NCBI GenBank assembly: GCA_910586315.1
Contig: CAJUIP010000005.1
Location: 1-64,000 of the forward strand
Origin: an uncultured Lachnospiraceae bacterium
GTDB taxonomy: Bacteria; Bacillota; Clostridia; Lachnospirales; Lachnospiraceae
Length of the DNA: 64,000 nucleotides
Direction of reading: 5' to 3'
A program made the translations under genes and the position numbers. Positions 7,759 through 17,206 of this stretch are shown here, in pieces. Every line of letters starts with the position of its first letter. Positions within the stretch are counted from its first letter, which is position 1. The notes beneath the pieces are model-generated. The model searched no databases. It was given only the letters and a program-made list of their open reading frames with translations, and was not told the origin of the DNA.

Positions 7759-8262
7759 ATGGCAAAAGTTGAATTAAAGCAGCCAGTAGTCGCTGAGATT
7801 GCTGAACTTTTGGACGGAGCTCAGTCCGCAGTAGTTGTCGACTACCGTGGATTAACTGTTGAGCAGGATACTGCACTTCGTAAACAGTTAAGAGAAGCCG
7901 GTGTTACTTATAAGGTATATAAAAATACCATGATTCGCTTTGCGGCAAAGGGAACGCCGTTTGAAGCGCTTGAGCCGCATCTTGAAGGCCCCACTGCCCT
8001 GGCAGTATCCAAGACAGATGCAACAGCTCCGGCAAGAATTTTAGCAAACTTCGCTAAGACGGCTGATAAGCTGGAATTAAAAGGCGGCGTAGTAGAAGGA
8101 ACCTATTACGACAAGAAGGGAATCAATGTCGTTGCTACCATTCCGTCCAGAGAAGAACTTCTTGGAAAATTACTTGGAAGCATCCAGTCCCCGATTACCA
8201 ACCTTGTACGTGTGCTCAATCAGATTGCAGAGCAGCAGGGAGGCGGTTCTGCAGAGGCTTAA
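7759..8262 (+). CDS. rplJ: 50S ribosomal protein L10
   Basis: L10 anchors the L12 dimers on the ribosomal stalk. The 167-residue product starts MAKVELKQPVVAEIAELL, continues with the conserved AVVVDYRGLTVEQDTALR segment at ~24-41, and ends in the helical L12-binding tail LVRVLNQIAEQ. ACAGGAGGT upstream fixes ATG 7759; the longer frame from 7594 reads through the attenuator leader. rplL follows after 76 bp. Confidence 0.97.
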   Translation: MAKVELKQPVVAEIAELLDGAQSAVVVDYRGLTVEQDTALRKQLREAGVTYKVYKNTMIRFAAKGTPFEALEPHLEGPTALAVSKTDATAPARILANFAKTADKLELKGGVVEGTYYDKKGINVVATIPSREELLGKLLGSIQSPITNLVRVLNQIAEQQGGGSAEA

Positions 8263-8338
8263 GATGGTCGTCTGACAGAATAGCTGTATTATTTGTACAA
8301 ACAAATGTGAATATAAAATTTAATGGAGGTAAACAGTA

Positions 8339-8710
8339 ATGGCAAAGTTAACAACAGCTGAATTTATTGAAGCTATCAAGGAATTATCCGTATTAGAATT
8401 AAATGAGTTAGTAAAAGCATGTGAAGAAGAGTTTGGTGTTTCCGCGGCAGCAGGCGTTGTTGTAGCGGCAACAGGCACAGCTCCGGTGGAGGAAGAGAAG
8501 ACGGAGTTCGATGTTGAGCTTACAGAGGTAGGCCCGAACAAGGTTAAAGTTATCAAGGTTGTCCGTGAAGTGACAGGCCTTGGACTGAAGGAAGCCAAGG
8601 ATGTTGTAGACGGTGCTCCGAAGGTTGTTAAAGCTGGCGCTTCCAAGGAAGAGGCTAACGAAATCAAGACAAAACTTGAGGCTGAAGGCGCTAAGGTTAC
8701 TCTTAAGTAA
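8339..8710 (+). CDS. rplL: 50S ribosomal protein L7/L12
   Basis: L7/L12 recruits translational GTPases. The 123-residue protein has an N-terminal dimerisation helix pair (residues ~1-32), an Ala/Gly/Val-rich hinge (~35-52) and the C-terminal domain with VKVIKVVREVTGLGLKEAKD at ~71-90. Size and order are typical. TGGAGGT precedes the ATG. An intrinsic terminator lies 26 bp downstream and ends the rplJL unit. Confidence 0.98.
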   Translation: MAKLTTAEFIEAIKELSVLELNELVKACEEEFGVSAAAGVVVAATGTAPVEEEKTEFDVELTEVGPNKVKVIKVVREVTGLGLKEAKDVVDGAPKVVKAGASKEEANEIKTKLEAEGAKVTLK

Positions 8711-8736
8711 TTCAGAACTACAATACAAAAAGAGAT

Positions 8737-8767
8737 CCGCAGGAAGGGGAACCTACCTGCGGTTTTT
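8737..8767 (+). terminator. Intrinsic terminator after rplL
   Basis: CCGCAGG at 8737-8743 pairs with CCTGCGG at 8756-8762 and is followed by TTTTT. The remaining 235 bases to 9002 hold no confident gene, only a copy of short repeat family C and a doubtful 29-codon frame. Confidence 0.9.
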
Positions 8768-8923
8768 CATTACGCAGGAAGTCTCCATGCCCCGACGGAA
8801 GCGCATCATCAATAAAAGCGGCTTCCTGCGCCCAGGGATACGCCCAGAATACAAAAGGCGCAGGCTGGGGCGTTGACTGAATGAGGGCCGGATTTCCAGA
8901 AAAGTGGGGCGGGCAGATGCCGG

Positions 8924-8947
8924 GAATGAATTTTCAAGCACGCTCCA
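8924..8947 (+). repeat. Short dispersed repeat, family C (copy 1)
   Basis: The core ATTTTCAAGCACGCTCCA resembles GAAAGCAATTTTCAAACACGCTC at 38793-38815 and the inverted copy at 17207-17229. All three copies are intergenic. Function unknown. Confidence 0.6.
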
Positions 8948-9002
8948 GGGGTATGGAGCAGTTATTTTTCATGTATGGTGATATCACTTTGGAGGAAAAA
9001 AT

Positions 9003-9899
9003 ATGAATTATCATTTGCTGGCAGGACCGGTGATTGGAGCGGCTATTGGATATTTTACCAATTATATTGCGGTAAAAATGATGTTTCGTCCTCTGCATCC
9101 TGTGAAAATCGGTTCCCGGACGCTTCCCTTTACTCCCGGAATTATCCCGCGCGGGAAAAGCCGCCTGGCAAAGGCCATTGGGGAGGCAGTGGGAAAAAAT
9201 CTTCTGACAGAGGAGTCTTTTGCAGAAACTCTTCTTTCCCCTGCCATTGAAAAGCATTTAAAAGAAAAAATACGTTTATTCCTTTATGAAAACAGAAAAA
9301 ATGAGAAAACTTTAAAAGAATGGATACTGGAATACCTGGACGAGTCCGCGTATGAGGCGGCCTTTGGTTATGTAACAAATATTGCGGCAGACCGGCTTGT
9401 AAAAAAGATACTGGAAATCGAGCTGGGTGATATCATTGCAAATGAAGCGGCCAAGGCGGTCCGGGAGCGGGTACGCGGCGGTATCATGTCCTTTGTGGTG
9501 ACAGACGGACTTGTGGATTCTCTTCGCGAATCCATCAGCCAGGGAATACAGATATATCTGGAGGAGCACGCAGAGGAGTTTCTGACCCCCAAAGTGGAGG
9601 AGGAGTGCAGGGCGGCCATGGACACTGCAGTGGGTACACTGGTTGGACGCATTGACGACTGCGGCCTGCCCTTGGATGAGATTTTGTGGAACGCTTATGA
9701 AGCCCTGGTACGAAAAAAACTCAAAGCTGCTCTGCAGCGCCTGGATATCAGCCAAATGGTGGAGAAAAAGATTAACGAAATGGACGTGGAGGAAGTGGAA
9801 ACCCTGGTGCTTTCGGTGATGCAGAAGGAACTAAATGCCATTGTGAGCTTGGGGGCGGTTATTGGATTTTTCCTGGGACTTTTGAATCTTTTCCTGTGA
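9003..9899 (+). CDS. DUF445 family membrane protein
   Basis: This 298-residue protein belongs to the DUF445 (YheB/YjiN-like) family, of unknown function. It has one hydrophobic helix near each end: GAAIGYFTNYIAVKMMFRP at ~12-30, the family signature, and a C-terminal SLGAVIGFFLGLLNLFL. Between them is a long amphipathic, charged, helical region that probably lies on one membrane face. TTGGAGG precedes ATG 9003. No partner is suggested by the neighbours. Confidence 0.88.
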   Translation: MNYHLLAGPVIGAAIGYFTNYIAVKMMFRPLHPVKIGSRTLPFTPGIIPRGKSRLAKAIGEAVGKNLLTEESFAETLLSPAIEKHLKEKIRLFLYENRKNEKTLKEWILEYLDESAYEAAFGYVTNIAADRLVKKILEIELGDIIANEAAKAVRERVRGGIMSFVVTDGLVDSLRESISQGIQIYLEEHAEEFLTPKVEEECRAAMDTAVGTLVGRIDDCGLPLDEILWNAYEALVRKKLKAALQRLDISQMVEKKINEMDVEEVETLVLSVMQKELNAIVSLGAVIGFFLGLLNLFL

Positions 9900-10006
9900 T
9901 AAAGGCCGGGAACCGGCGAAAAACCAATGAGAAAGAAGAAAAGCATGTGGAAAGAAAGAGGCAGATGTGTTAAAATGAATAGCGACAGGAAAAGGAGTGG
10001 AACCGT

Positions 10007-10633
10007 ATGCTGGATGAACTGATGAGACGCTATCCGGTACTTGAGCCTGTAAAGGACAGTATTCAGGCGGCATATAAGATACTGGAGACATGCTATGAGG
10101 ATGGAGGAAAACTCCTGATTGCAGGAAACGGAGGGAGCGCCGCCGACGCAGAGCATATTGTGGGGGAGCTGATGAAGGGGTTTGTAAAGCGCCGTCCTCT
10201 GTCAGAGGAAATGAAAAGGGCGCTGGTGGCGGCGGATCCCGAACGCGGCGCACGGCTGGCAGAACGGCTTCAGGGAGGGCTTCCGGCGATTGCCCTGTCC
10301 GGTCATGCCGCTTTGTCCTCTGCTTTTGCCAATGATGTGGATGGGACTCTTTCCTATGCCCAGCAGGTAAACGGGTACGGGGAGGCGAAGGACGTGTTTC
10401 TTGGGATCAGCACTTCAGGAAACGCGGAAAATGTGATGTATGCGGCAGTGACCGCGAAAGCCAGGGGGATGAAGGTCCTTGGACTTACGGGAAAGGATGG
10501 AGGAAAGCTGGCGAAAATCGCGGACGCGGCCATCATTGTGCCGGAGAGGGAGACCTACAAAATTCAGGAGCTCCATCTCCCGATTTATCATGCCCTGTGC
10601 CTGATGCTGGAGGACAGGTTTTACGAAAAGTAA
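10007..10633 (+). CDS. SIS-domain phosphoheptose isomerase-like protein (GmhA-like)
   Basis: The protein resembles GmhA, which converts sedoheptulose 7-phosphate to D-glycero-D-manno-heptose 7-phosphate for surface glycans. The 208 residues form a single SIS domain with LIAGNGGSAADAEHIVGEL at ~37-55, FLGISTSGNAENVM at ~129-142 and a C-terminal EXXXXH-type helix (IQELHLPIYHALC). It carries the ~25-residue insertion seen in Firmicute homologues. It opens the surface-polysaccharide cluster, which fits a precursor-sugar role, but no gmhB or heptose nucleotidyltransferase is present, so the substrate is not certain. Confidence 0.82.
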   Translation: MLDELMRRYPVLEPVKDSIQAAYKILETCYEDGGKLLIAGNGGSAADAEHIVGELMKGFVKRRPLSEEMKRALVAADPERGARLAERLQGGLPAIALSGHAALSSAFANDVDGTLSYAQQVNGYGEAKDVFLGISTSGNAENVMYAAVTAKARGMKVLGLTGKDGGKLAKIADAAIIVPERETYKIQELHLPIYHALCLMLEDRFYEK

Positions 10634-10686
10634 GAAAGGCGCAGCGAGGAAAACATCCGAAGAAACCGTTATGAGGGGAAATACCA

Positions 10687-12594
10687 ATGGAGTTACGAGA
10701 CAGAGTTGCAGAAGAATTTGACAAAAGAAAAGAAGGCCTTTTGATTTTTGCCTTTCTGCTGGGCTTTGGCTTTTTTATCAACCAGGGAGTGGAGATTAAG
10801 GGACTTTATATGGACGATCTGTACTTGTGGTCCTGCTATGGGGAGCAGTCTTTCCGGGAATTCGTGTTTCCCATGGGGAGCAGCAGATTTCGTTTCATTT
10901 TTTACCTAGCTTCCTGGCTGGAACTTTTCTTTCTGGAAAATCATGTAACATGGATAGTGCCCTTTAACATCATCCTTAACAGTCTTATTTCCTTTTCTGT
11001 CTATCGCATTGCAGTTCGGATGAGCAAAAGAAAGCTGGTGAGTCTTGCGGCGGCAGTGGCTTATCTGCTTTCAAGAATGAGCTATTACCAGATCGGGCAG
11101 CTGTACGGGCTTATGGAGAGCCTGGGGCTTTGGGCCGCTTTAGGCATTCTTTATTTTCTGTACCGGTATGTGAATGGAAAGAACACCAGAGCTTTTTTGA
11201 TGGCCAATCTGCTGTATTTTCTGGCCAGTTTTATTCATGAGCGGTACATGGTGCTGTTCCCGGTGCTTGTTTTGGGCCTGCTGTTTGGTGCAAAAGAAAG
11301 ATTTCCCATGAAGGCGGATGACGAGTTTAAGGCAGAGCGGGAACAATCGGAATTCAAAGGGGGAAGACGTGTAGGAAAGAGCCGCAGAAGAGACCAGGCA
11401 GATCACGCGGCTTCCAAGTTGCCGCTGTTTTTCCTGAGCGCAGGCCTTTTCGGTCTGATTCAGGTGATCCGCCTGTTTACGATTGGAACTTTAGCTCCGG
11501 CCGGGACCGGGGGGACCGATGTGGCGGACACCTTTAAGATGGCGGATGCTGTCGGCCAGGCGTGGGAGCAGGTGGCTTTCGTGTTCGGGAGAAACAGCGG
11601 TCCGGACTATCTCTGCATCCAGACCTATGCAGACTCTCCGTGGAATATCCGCATGCTGATTATGGGAACGAATGTGGTTCTGGCAGCGGCTGTGCTGATC
11701 TTTCTGGCCCGCATGCTTTTCGACAGGGGAATGGCTTTGGCCCACCTTAAGACGATCGTACTGTTTCTGGTATTTATTGCCCTGTGTATCGGTTCCTCCA
11801 GCGTGACGATCCGAATTGAGATGCGTTGGGTCTATGTGGCATATGGGGCCGCCCTTCTGCTGCTTTCCTATATGTCTTCCATTATGGGGAAAGCAGGAAT
11901 TCTGGTATTTCTTTATGTGGGGCTTCTATTCCCGGTGGAGACCTATTACAGAAGTTACTGGGATAATCTGTATTTATGGCCCGGTCAGATGCGGTATAAC
12001 TCTCTGGCGGAAGAAACTTATGAAAAGTACGGAGAGGAAATTTTTGATAAGCAGGTTTATATTATTGGGAATACTTATGATATGAGTGAATTTACCGCAG
12101 AGACATTCCTGAAGGTCTATGATAAAAACAAGAAGGGAAAAAACACGAAAATCCAGTTCATCGACAGTGATTTTGATATGAAGGAAATTGATGAAGGAAT
12201 GGTCATCCTGAGTGAAGATCCGGGCAATAACGCGTTTCAGGATGTGACAGGTTTTTTGAAAAAGCAGAGAATCAACCGGGCATATGGAAGTTATGATGAT
12301 AATTGGATTGATGAACATGCGAAAATAGTCTTTATGAATGGGGACAGAGATACGGTAATTCTGGGCTGCTATTATCCCGGGACGATTACAGGGGATCAGG
12401 TATGCCAGATTCGGGTCAATGGAAAGCGGATGCCTGATCTGGTATTTACAGATAATTATATGGTTTATGAGATTCCGTCAGCGCCGTATCAGATGGTATC
12501 CCTGGAATTTTCCTGTAATTTTTATGTGGCGAATGCCCAGGAAAAGAGAGGCGAGGAAAACCTTGCGATGGTTGTGACAATTAAAGAAGAATAA
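10687..12594 (+). CDS. Large multi-span membrane protein, possible GT-C glycosyltransferase
   Basis: I do not recognise a named family. The 635 residues contain about ten hydrophobic segments between residues ~17 and ~420, then a soluble C-terminal domain of about 200 residues. An acidic pair (YMDDLYLWS, residues ~40-48) sits in the loop after the first helix, which is where lipid-phosphosugar-dependent GT-C enzymes place catalytic Asp. A basic, charged loop interrupts the spans at ~205-240. It lies within a co-directional run with a GmhA-like isomerase and rfb genes, so transfer or assembly of a surface glycan is a reasonable inference. Confidence 0.6.
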   Translation: MELRDRVAEEFDKRKEGLLIFAFLLGFGFFINQGVEIKGLYMDDLYLWSCYGEQSFREFVFPMGSSRFRFIFYLASWLELFFLENHVTWIVPFNIILNSLISFSVYRIAVRMSKRKLVSLAAAVAYLLSRMSYYQIGQLYGLMESLGLWAALGILYFLYRYVNGKNTRAFLMANLLYFLASFIHERYMVLFPVLVLGLLFGAKERFPMKADDEFKAEREQSEFKGGRRVGKSRRRDQADHAASKLPLFFLSAGLFGLIQVIRLFTIGTLAPAGTGGTDVADTFKMADAVGQAWEQVAFVFGRNSGPDYLCIQTYADSPWNIRMLIMGTNVVLAAAVLIFLARMLFDRGMALAHLKTIVLFLVFIALCIGSSSVTIRIEMRWVYVAYGAALLLLSYMSSIMGKAGILVFLYVGLLFPVETYYRSYWDNLYLWPGQMRYNSLAEETYEKYGEEIFDKQVYIIGNTYDMSEFTAETFLKVYDKNKKGKNTKIQFIDSDFDMKEIDEGMVILSEDPGNNAFQDVTGFLKKQRINRAYGSYDDNWIDEHAKIVFMNGDRDTVILGCYYPGTITGDQVCQIRVNGKRMPDLVFTDNYMVYEIPSAPYQMVSLEFSCNFYVANAQEKRGEENLAMVVTIKEE

Positions 12595-12609
12595 GTGAGG
12601 AGAAAATAA

Positions 12610-13725
12610 ATGGATGGACAATGGAATATAGTCCTCTGGTTTGCGGCGGGAGCCATTTGTATGGCGCTTCTGGCGGCAATTTTGCATTATATCAAGCGGA
12701 CAGCCTATCTAAGCCCTGTCAAACGGGAGCTAAAAAAAGAAAAGCAATGGCTGCGCCGCGGAGAATATAATGCGGCGATGGTGAAAGGGCGTCAGAATCT
12801 GGAGCTGCTTTTTAAAGTGGTTGCGGAAAATAACGGAATTCACCTGGACAATACGGCACAGGCGGTGGCAAACGCAAAAAACGGTCAGGAAAGAGGCGGT
12901 GGACGCCAGAGAAAACAGAGAAGAAACAAGGTCCTGACCCATCAGCAATTTACCTGGTGGCTGGATGAGAACGGATATCTGGACAGGGTGGCAAAGTGGG
13001 AGATTAATGAGGTAAGGCTCATCGGAAACAAGGCCGTGCATGAGAATTATACATCTAAGGAGGATGCGTGGAACCAGTATAACTACCTGGAAGATATTTT
13101 GAAAATCGTTTCAGAAAAACCCCCGGTTCATCTGCGAAGGCAGAACCAGAAGAGGGATATTATTAAGGAGACTGAGAGGGACAGCGGGAGACCGAAGGAG
13201 AACCAGGGGGAAAGAAAAGGGCAGAATTCCGGAAAACAAGGCGATAAAAAAGACATGGCTCAGGGTAACAAAAAAGGAGCGCAGAAGGAAAAACCTCCCC
13301 AGAATATAAGGCGCGGCGCGGTGGCCCAGAGTACAAAAAAGAAAGAAACGCTCCAGACCGGAGAAAGCAGGAAAAACGAGAAAAAGGAAACGAAGCAGAA
13401 TGTTTCCAAAGAAAAGGACGAAAAGAAGAATGGGGCCGGAAACAGTGGGCAGACCGGAAAAAGAAAACAAAACGGTTCAGGAAAACAGCCCCATACGGAA
13501 AAAAATACCGCCAGACAGCCAGGAACCAGAAAAGAAGATGGCAATATCCGAAAAGCGCCCGGCCGGCCGGCAGAGACGCAAAAGCCATACGTACAGGAAA
13601 CCTCTGAGACCGTTGAGAAAAAACATCCCCGTAAACGCCGCCCGAGGCGCAGACGGCAATCCTCCGGTCAGATAAAACCGGTGCAGGGGGCGGCAGCAGC
13701 AGTGACGGAGGCTGCAAAAGGGTAG
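12610..13725 (+). CDS. Membrane-anchored DUF4145-like protein with Lys/Arg/Gln-rich tail
   Basis: The 371 residues fall in three parts. One transmembrane helix lies at ~8-27 (IVLWFAAGAICMALLAAIL). A helical domain at ~40-165 resembles DUF4145/HEPN-like folds (QNLELLFKVVAENNGI, later VRLIGNKAVHENY). From ~180 to the end the sequence is low complexity and extremely rich in Lys, Arg, Glu, Gln and Asn, with little hydrophobic content, so it is probably disordered and may bind nucleic acid or anionic polymer. It begins 15 bp after the preceding membrane protein and is likely cotranscribed. Function unknown. Confidence 0.65.
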   Translation: MDGQWNIVLWFAAGAICMALLAAILHYIKRTAYLSPVKRELKKEKQWLRRGEYNAAMVKGRQNLELLFKVVAENNGIHLDNTAQAVANAKNGQERGGGRQRKQRRNKVLTHQQFTWWLDENGYLDRVAKWEINEVRLIGNKAVHENYTSKEDAWNQYNYLEDILKIVSEKPPVHLRRQNQKRDIIKETERDSGRPKENQGERKGQNSGKQGDKKDMAQGNKKGAQKEKPPQNIRRGAVAQSTKKKETLQTGESRKNEKKETKQNVSKEKDEKKNGAGNSGQTGKRKQNGSGKQPHTEKNTARQPGTRKEDGNIRKAPGRPAETQKPYVQETSETVEKKHPRKRRPRRRRQSSGQIKPVQGAAAAVTEAAKG

Positions 13726-13783
13726 AAAAAACGGGTGAGATCTGCTATACTGACGGAAAATACTGTTGTCCTGGAGGGAACTG

Positions 13784-15283
13784 ATGAAAGAGCACAAAAA
13801 ATACTGTTATATGGCGCTGCCTGTTATTGGCGTCCTGTTTTATCTGATATACATTCACAAAGCCGCCATTGACCTGGTCTATTCTGATTACATCCGCCTG
13901 ATTAATTCCTATCTGCCGGATGTGTGGAATCCGCAGGCGTTTTTCGTTCCGGACCTTCTGACAAGGATTCCGCTTAATTATGTGAGCCGGATTATCAATG
14001 TGAAGTTGTTTGGATACAGTGTGACGTATGACCGCGTGATGGGTATTTTAAGCTTCGGCCTTTCGTCCATGTGTATTGCCTCATACAGCTATAAGAAACA
14101 AATCGGGCTGGGATGGTACGCGGCCATGATGGTTGTGATGTTCAGCCTTAATAAATGGGAAATGCTTTATAACGGCACGGGCTGGATTCACTTTTTTGCG
14201 TTTGCCTGCTTCTTTTATAACTATCTGATTGTGGATCGGATTTATTACGAAAAATCGAAGGCGGCGAAAAGCAGACGGGAGATATGGGTTTTATGTGTTC
14301 TGCCGGCCCTGATTACCATCGGTGTGGCCGGGCCCTACTGCGCGATTTATACCATGACGCTGGTTCTGGCCTATCTGTTCATCTATATCAGAAATAGAAT
14401 TATCATAAGACAGGATAAAAGGAAGCTGGATGTGGATGAAACATCGGGCGCTGTGGGAATCATGGACAAACGTCTTTCCCGCCTTACAGGAAAACAGACT
14501 GCCCTTCTTCTGTGTATGACGGTCTGGCCCCTTTTAGTTTATATATGGAGCAATTCCAAAGCAGAATATGAATATGTGGGAGCCGTGCAGGAACCGCTGC
14601 TTACCAGCCTGCTTGCGGCCCCGAAATTCTTTGTAAAATTTTTCCTCAAGTCCTTTGCGTCCATGGTGTTCGGGGTTGAGATGATTAACCGGCGCATGGG
14701 AGACTTTCAGGGAAAAGTATGGTGCCTGGTGGGATTTCTGGTGGTGCTGTCCTATCTTCTGGCTGTGTGGCTGAATTTTTACTATAAAATCGCCGAGGAA
14801 ACCCTTCTCCCGCTGATGCTTTTAGCGGGCGGCGGCATGAACCATATGATCGTGCTGTTAAACCGGTGGATTTTCATGAATGATACGTATGGCATGAGTT
14901 CCCGCTATGCGCTCCAGTACCAAGTGGGAATCATCGGGATTTTCCTGACCTTTGCCCTGGTTGCCAAGGCAAAAAAGAAGGAAAAAACATCTGAAAAAAA
15001 GTGGGAAAAGAGAGTGCATACGCTCATGTTTGTGGTGGCCTTCGTATTTGTGGCGGGAAATGTCGCTACTACGATTGAGGAGCTGGATTTCTGCCACCAC
15101 CGCAAATACAGCAATGAGCTGAAAGTGCCGGTACTTTTAAACTATGAGGATGCGACGGAGGATGAATTGAAATTCCTTCTGGAGTACCAGAATGATGGTG
15201 TTAAGGAGGCGCTGACCATATTAAAAGAAAACCACTGGAACATTTTCGGTCCCAACAGCGCCTCGGAGGCACTCATGCAGTAG
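13784..15283 (+). CDS. Multi-span membrane protein of unknown function in polysaccharide cluster
   Basis: The 499-residue product has about ten predicted membrane helices, a short N-terminal cytoplasmic stretch (MKEHKKYC) and a charged C-terminal region. I do not recognise a domain. GGAGGG at 13773-13778 supports ATG 13784 over the upstream in-frame TTG at 13766. It is followed 17 bp later by rfbF. By context it could be a polymerase, flippase or GT-C-like enzyme for the glycan made by the rfb genes; the sequence alone does not decide. Confidence 0.65.
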   Translation: MKEHKKYCYMALPVIGVLFYLIYIHKAAIDLVYSDYIRLINSYLPDVWNPQAFFVPDLLTRIPLNYVSRIINVKLFGYSVTYDRVMGILSFGLSSMCIASYSYKKQIGLGWYAAMMVVMFSLNKWEMLYNGTGWIHFFAFACFFYNYLIVDRIYYEKSKAAKSRREIWVLCVLPALITIGVAGPYCAIYTMTLVLAYLFIYIRNRIIIRQDKRKLDVDETSGAVGIMDKRLSRLTGKQTALLLCMTVWPLLVYIWSNSKAEYEYVGAVQEPLLTSLLAAPKFFVKFFLKSFASMVFGVEMINRRMGDFQGKVWCLVGFLVVLSYLLAVWLNFYYKIAEETLLPLMLLAGGGMNHMIVLLNRWIFMNDTYGMSSRYALQYQVGIIGIFLTFALVAKAKKKEKTSEKKWEKRVHTLMFVVAFVFVAGNVATTIEELDFCHHRKYSNELKVPVLLNYEDATEDELKFLLEYQNDGVKEALTILKENHWNIFGPNSASEALMQ

Positions 15284-15300
15284 AGAAAGGAAAGGAAACC

Positions 15301-16074
15301 ATGAAAGTAGTAATTCTGGCGGGCGGATTCGGAACAAGAATCAGCGAGGAGAGCCATTTAAAGCCGAAACCGATGGTGGAAATCGGTGAAAAGCCGATTT
15401 TGTGGCATATTATGAAATATTATTCCCAGTTCGGCTATAATGAATTTATCATCTGTCTGGGCTATAAACAGTATGTCGTGAAAGAATTTTTTGCGGATTA
15501 TTTCCTTCATACTTCAGATGTGACGTTTGACCTGGCAAACAACAGTATGAAGGTGCACAACAATTATTCGGAGCCATGGAAAGTGACTTTAATTGATACC
15601 GGGCTTTATACCATGACCGGAGGCCGTGTAAAACGGATTCAGGAGTACGTGGGGGACGAGCCCTTTATGCTGACGTACGGAGACGGCCTCGCAAACATTG
15701 ACTTAAAAGCGCTGGAGGAGTTCCACAAGTCTCACGGAAAAACGGCCACCATCACCGCCGTGAACATCGGCCAGCGGTTCGGCGTGCTGGATTTGGATGA
15801 TAATGGAAAAATTAACGCGTTCCGGGAAAAGAATGACGATGACGGAAGCCTGATTAACGGCGGATTTATGGTGATGAACCCCGGGGTTTTTGATTATATC
15901 GAAGGAGATACTACGGTTTTTGAGCAGGGGCCGTTAAGAAGTCTGGCAAAGGACGGAGAGCTGATGGCATACCGCCACGAGGGCTTCTGGAAATGCATGG
16001 ATACCCAGAGAGAGCGGCAGCAGCTTGAGGAGCTGTGGCAGTCCGGCCATGCGCCATGGAAGATCTGGAACTAG
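15301..16074 (+). CDS. rfbF: Glucose-1-phosphate cytidylyltransferase
   Basis: RfbF makes CDP-glucose from CTP and glucose 1-phosphate, the entry step to CDP-deoxysugars. The 257 residues start MKVVILAGGFGTRISEES, the nucleotidyltransferase loop, followed by LKPKPMVEIGEKPILWHIM at ~20-38 and the metal site MLTYGDGLANID at ~123-134. Length matches RfbF/AscA/DdhA. rfbG starts 29 bp after its stop and rfbH follows, confirming the pathway. Confidence 0.95.
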   Translation: MKVVILAGGFGTRISEESHLKPKPMVEIGEKPILWHIMKYYSQFGYNEFIICLGYKQYVVKEFFADYFLHTSDVTFDLANNSMKVHNNYSEPWKVTLIDTGLYTMTGGRVKRIQEYVGDEPFMLTYGDGLANIDLKALEEFHKSHGKTATITAVNIGQRFGVLDLDDNGKINAFREKNDDDGSLINGGFMVMNPGVFDYIEGDTTVFEQGPLRSLAKDGELMAYRHEGFWKCMDTQRERQQLEELWQSGHAPWKIWN

Positions 16075-16103
16075 AAGAATTTCATACGCCTGGGAGTGAA
16101 GAC

Positions 16104-17162
16104 ATGAATTTAAAAGAGGTTTTTGAGTTTTACAGAGGTAAGAATGTGTTCGTGACAGGACATACGGGGTTTAAGGGCGCATGGCTCTGCCGGATTCTGG
16201 TGAATGCGGGAGCCCGGGTAACGGGATATTCTCTGACGCCGCCCACGGACCCGGCGTTATTTCAGATGGCGGGCCTTGAGGGCAGGATTCATTCTGAAAT
16301 CGGGGATATCAGAGATCTGCCGCATCTGCGGAGCGCCGTAGAGGCATCCGGGGCGGAAATCATCCTTCATCTGGCGGCACAGCCGATTGTGCGGGATTCC
16401 TATAAGGACCCTGTTTATACCTATGAGACAAATGTCATGGGCACGGTAAATATTCTCGAATGCGCCAGAATCTGCCCCTCTGTCCGGTCCTTCCTCAATG
16501 TGACCACGGATAAAGTATATGAAAATATGGAATGGGAATACGGGTATCGGGAGACGGACCGTTTGGACGGTTATGATCCATACTCCAACAGCAAATCCTG
16601 TTCCGAGCTTGTAACGCACAGCTATAAAAAGGCGTTCTTTTCCGACGGGCGCTGCGCCGTTTCCACCTGCCGCGCCGGAAATGTGATTGGGGGCGGAGAT
16701 TTCGCCAATGACAGAATCGTGCCGGACAGTGTCAGGGCCGCTATGGAGGGCCGTCCGATTGTGGTGCGGAACCCTCACTCGACAAGGCCGTATCAGCATG
16801 TGCTGGAACCGTTAGCGGCATACCTTATGGTGGCGAAGGCCCAGTATGAGGACGGAACATTTTCCGGTTATTATAATGTGGGACCTGACGATAAGGACTG
16901 TGTGACCACGGGGAGACTGGTGGACATGTTCTGTGAGTCCTGGGGGAATGGGCTTACTTGGATTAATAAGAGCGACGGCGGCCCCCATGAAGCGAATTTC
17001 CTGAAATTAGACTGTTCAAAACTAAAAAGCACGTTTGGCTGGAGCCCGCGCTGGGGCGTCCGGGAAGCGATTGATATGACCGTGGAATGGTGCAGGGCCT
17101 ATGAAGCGGGAGAGGATGTGACGGCCGTCATGGACAGGCAGATCCGCGAAATATTCCGATAA
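16104..17162 (+). CDS. rfbG: CDP-glucose 4,6-dehydratase
   Basis: This NAD-dependent short-chain dehydratase converts CDP-glucose to CDP-4-keto-6-deoxyglucose. The 352 residues begin with a Rossmann loop VTGHTGFKGAWL (~17-28), carry the catalytic TTDKVYEN segment and the YDPYSNSKSCSELV active site with the Tyr-X3-Lys pair. GGGAG at 16092-16096 selects ATG 16104; the frame is open further upstream but would overlap rfbF. It works between RfbF and RfbH. Confidence 0.94.
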   Translation: MNLKEVFEFYRGKNVFVTGHTGFKGAWLCRILVNAGARVTGYSLTPPTDPALFQMAGLEGRIHSEIGDIRDLPHLRSAVEASGAEIILHLAAQPIVRDSYKDPVYTYETNVMGTVNILECARICPSVRSFLNVTTDKVYENMEWEYGYRETDRLDGYDPYSNSKSCSELVTHSYKKAFFSDGRCAVSTCRAGNVIGGGDFANDRIVPDSVRAAMEGRPIVVRNPHSTRPYQHVLEPLAAYLMVAKAQYEDGTFSGYYNVGPDDKDCVTTGRLVDMFCESWGNGLTWINKSDGGPHEANFLKLDCSKLKSTFGWSPRWGVREAIDMTVEWCRAYEAGEDVTAVMDRQIREIFR

Positions 17163-17206
17163 GCCCGGCCGGAGGGAAAAATCCCGTTGCGGCCGACGGC
17201 TTTTTA

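Noticed and set aside
8787..8876. 29-codon basic peptide MPRRKRIINKSGFLRPGIRP...
   Set aside because: Lies after the rplL terminator, has only a weak ribosome site and no promoter. The flanking GCAGGAAG/CTTCCTGC suggests a structured non-coding stretch.
13163..13717. 184-codon Phe/Ser/Pro-rich minus-strand ORF
   Set aside because: Complement of the purine-rich Lys/Glu tail; open only because of biased composition.
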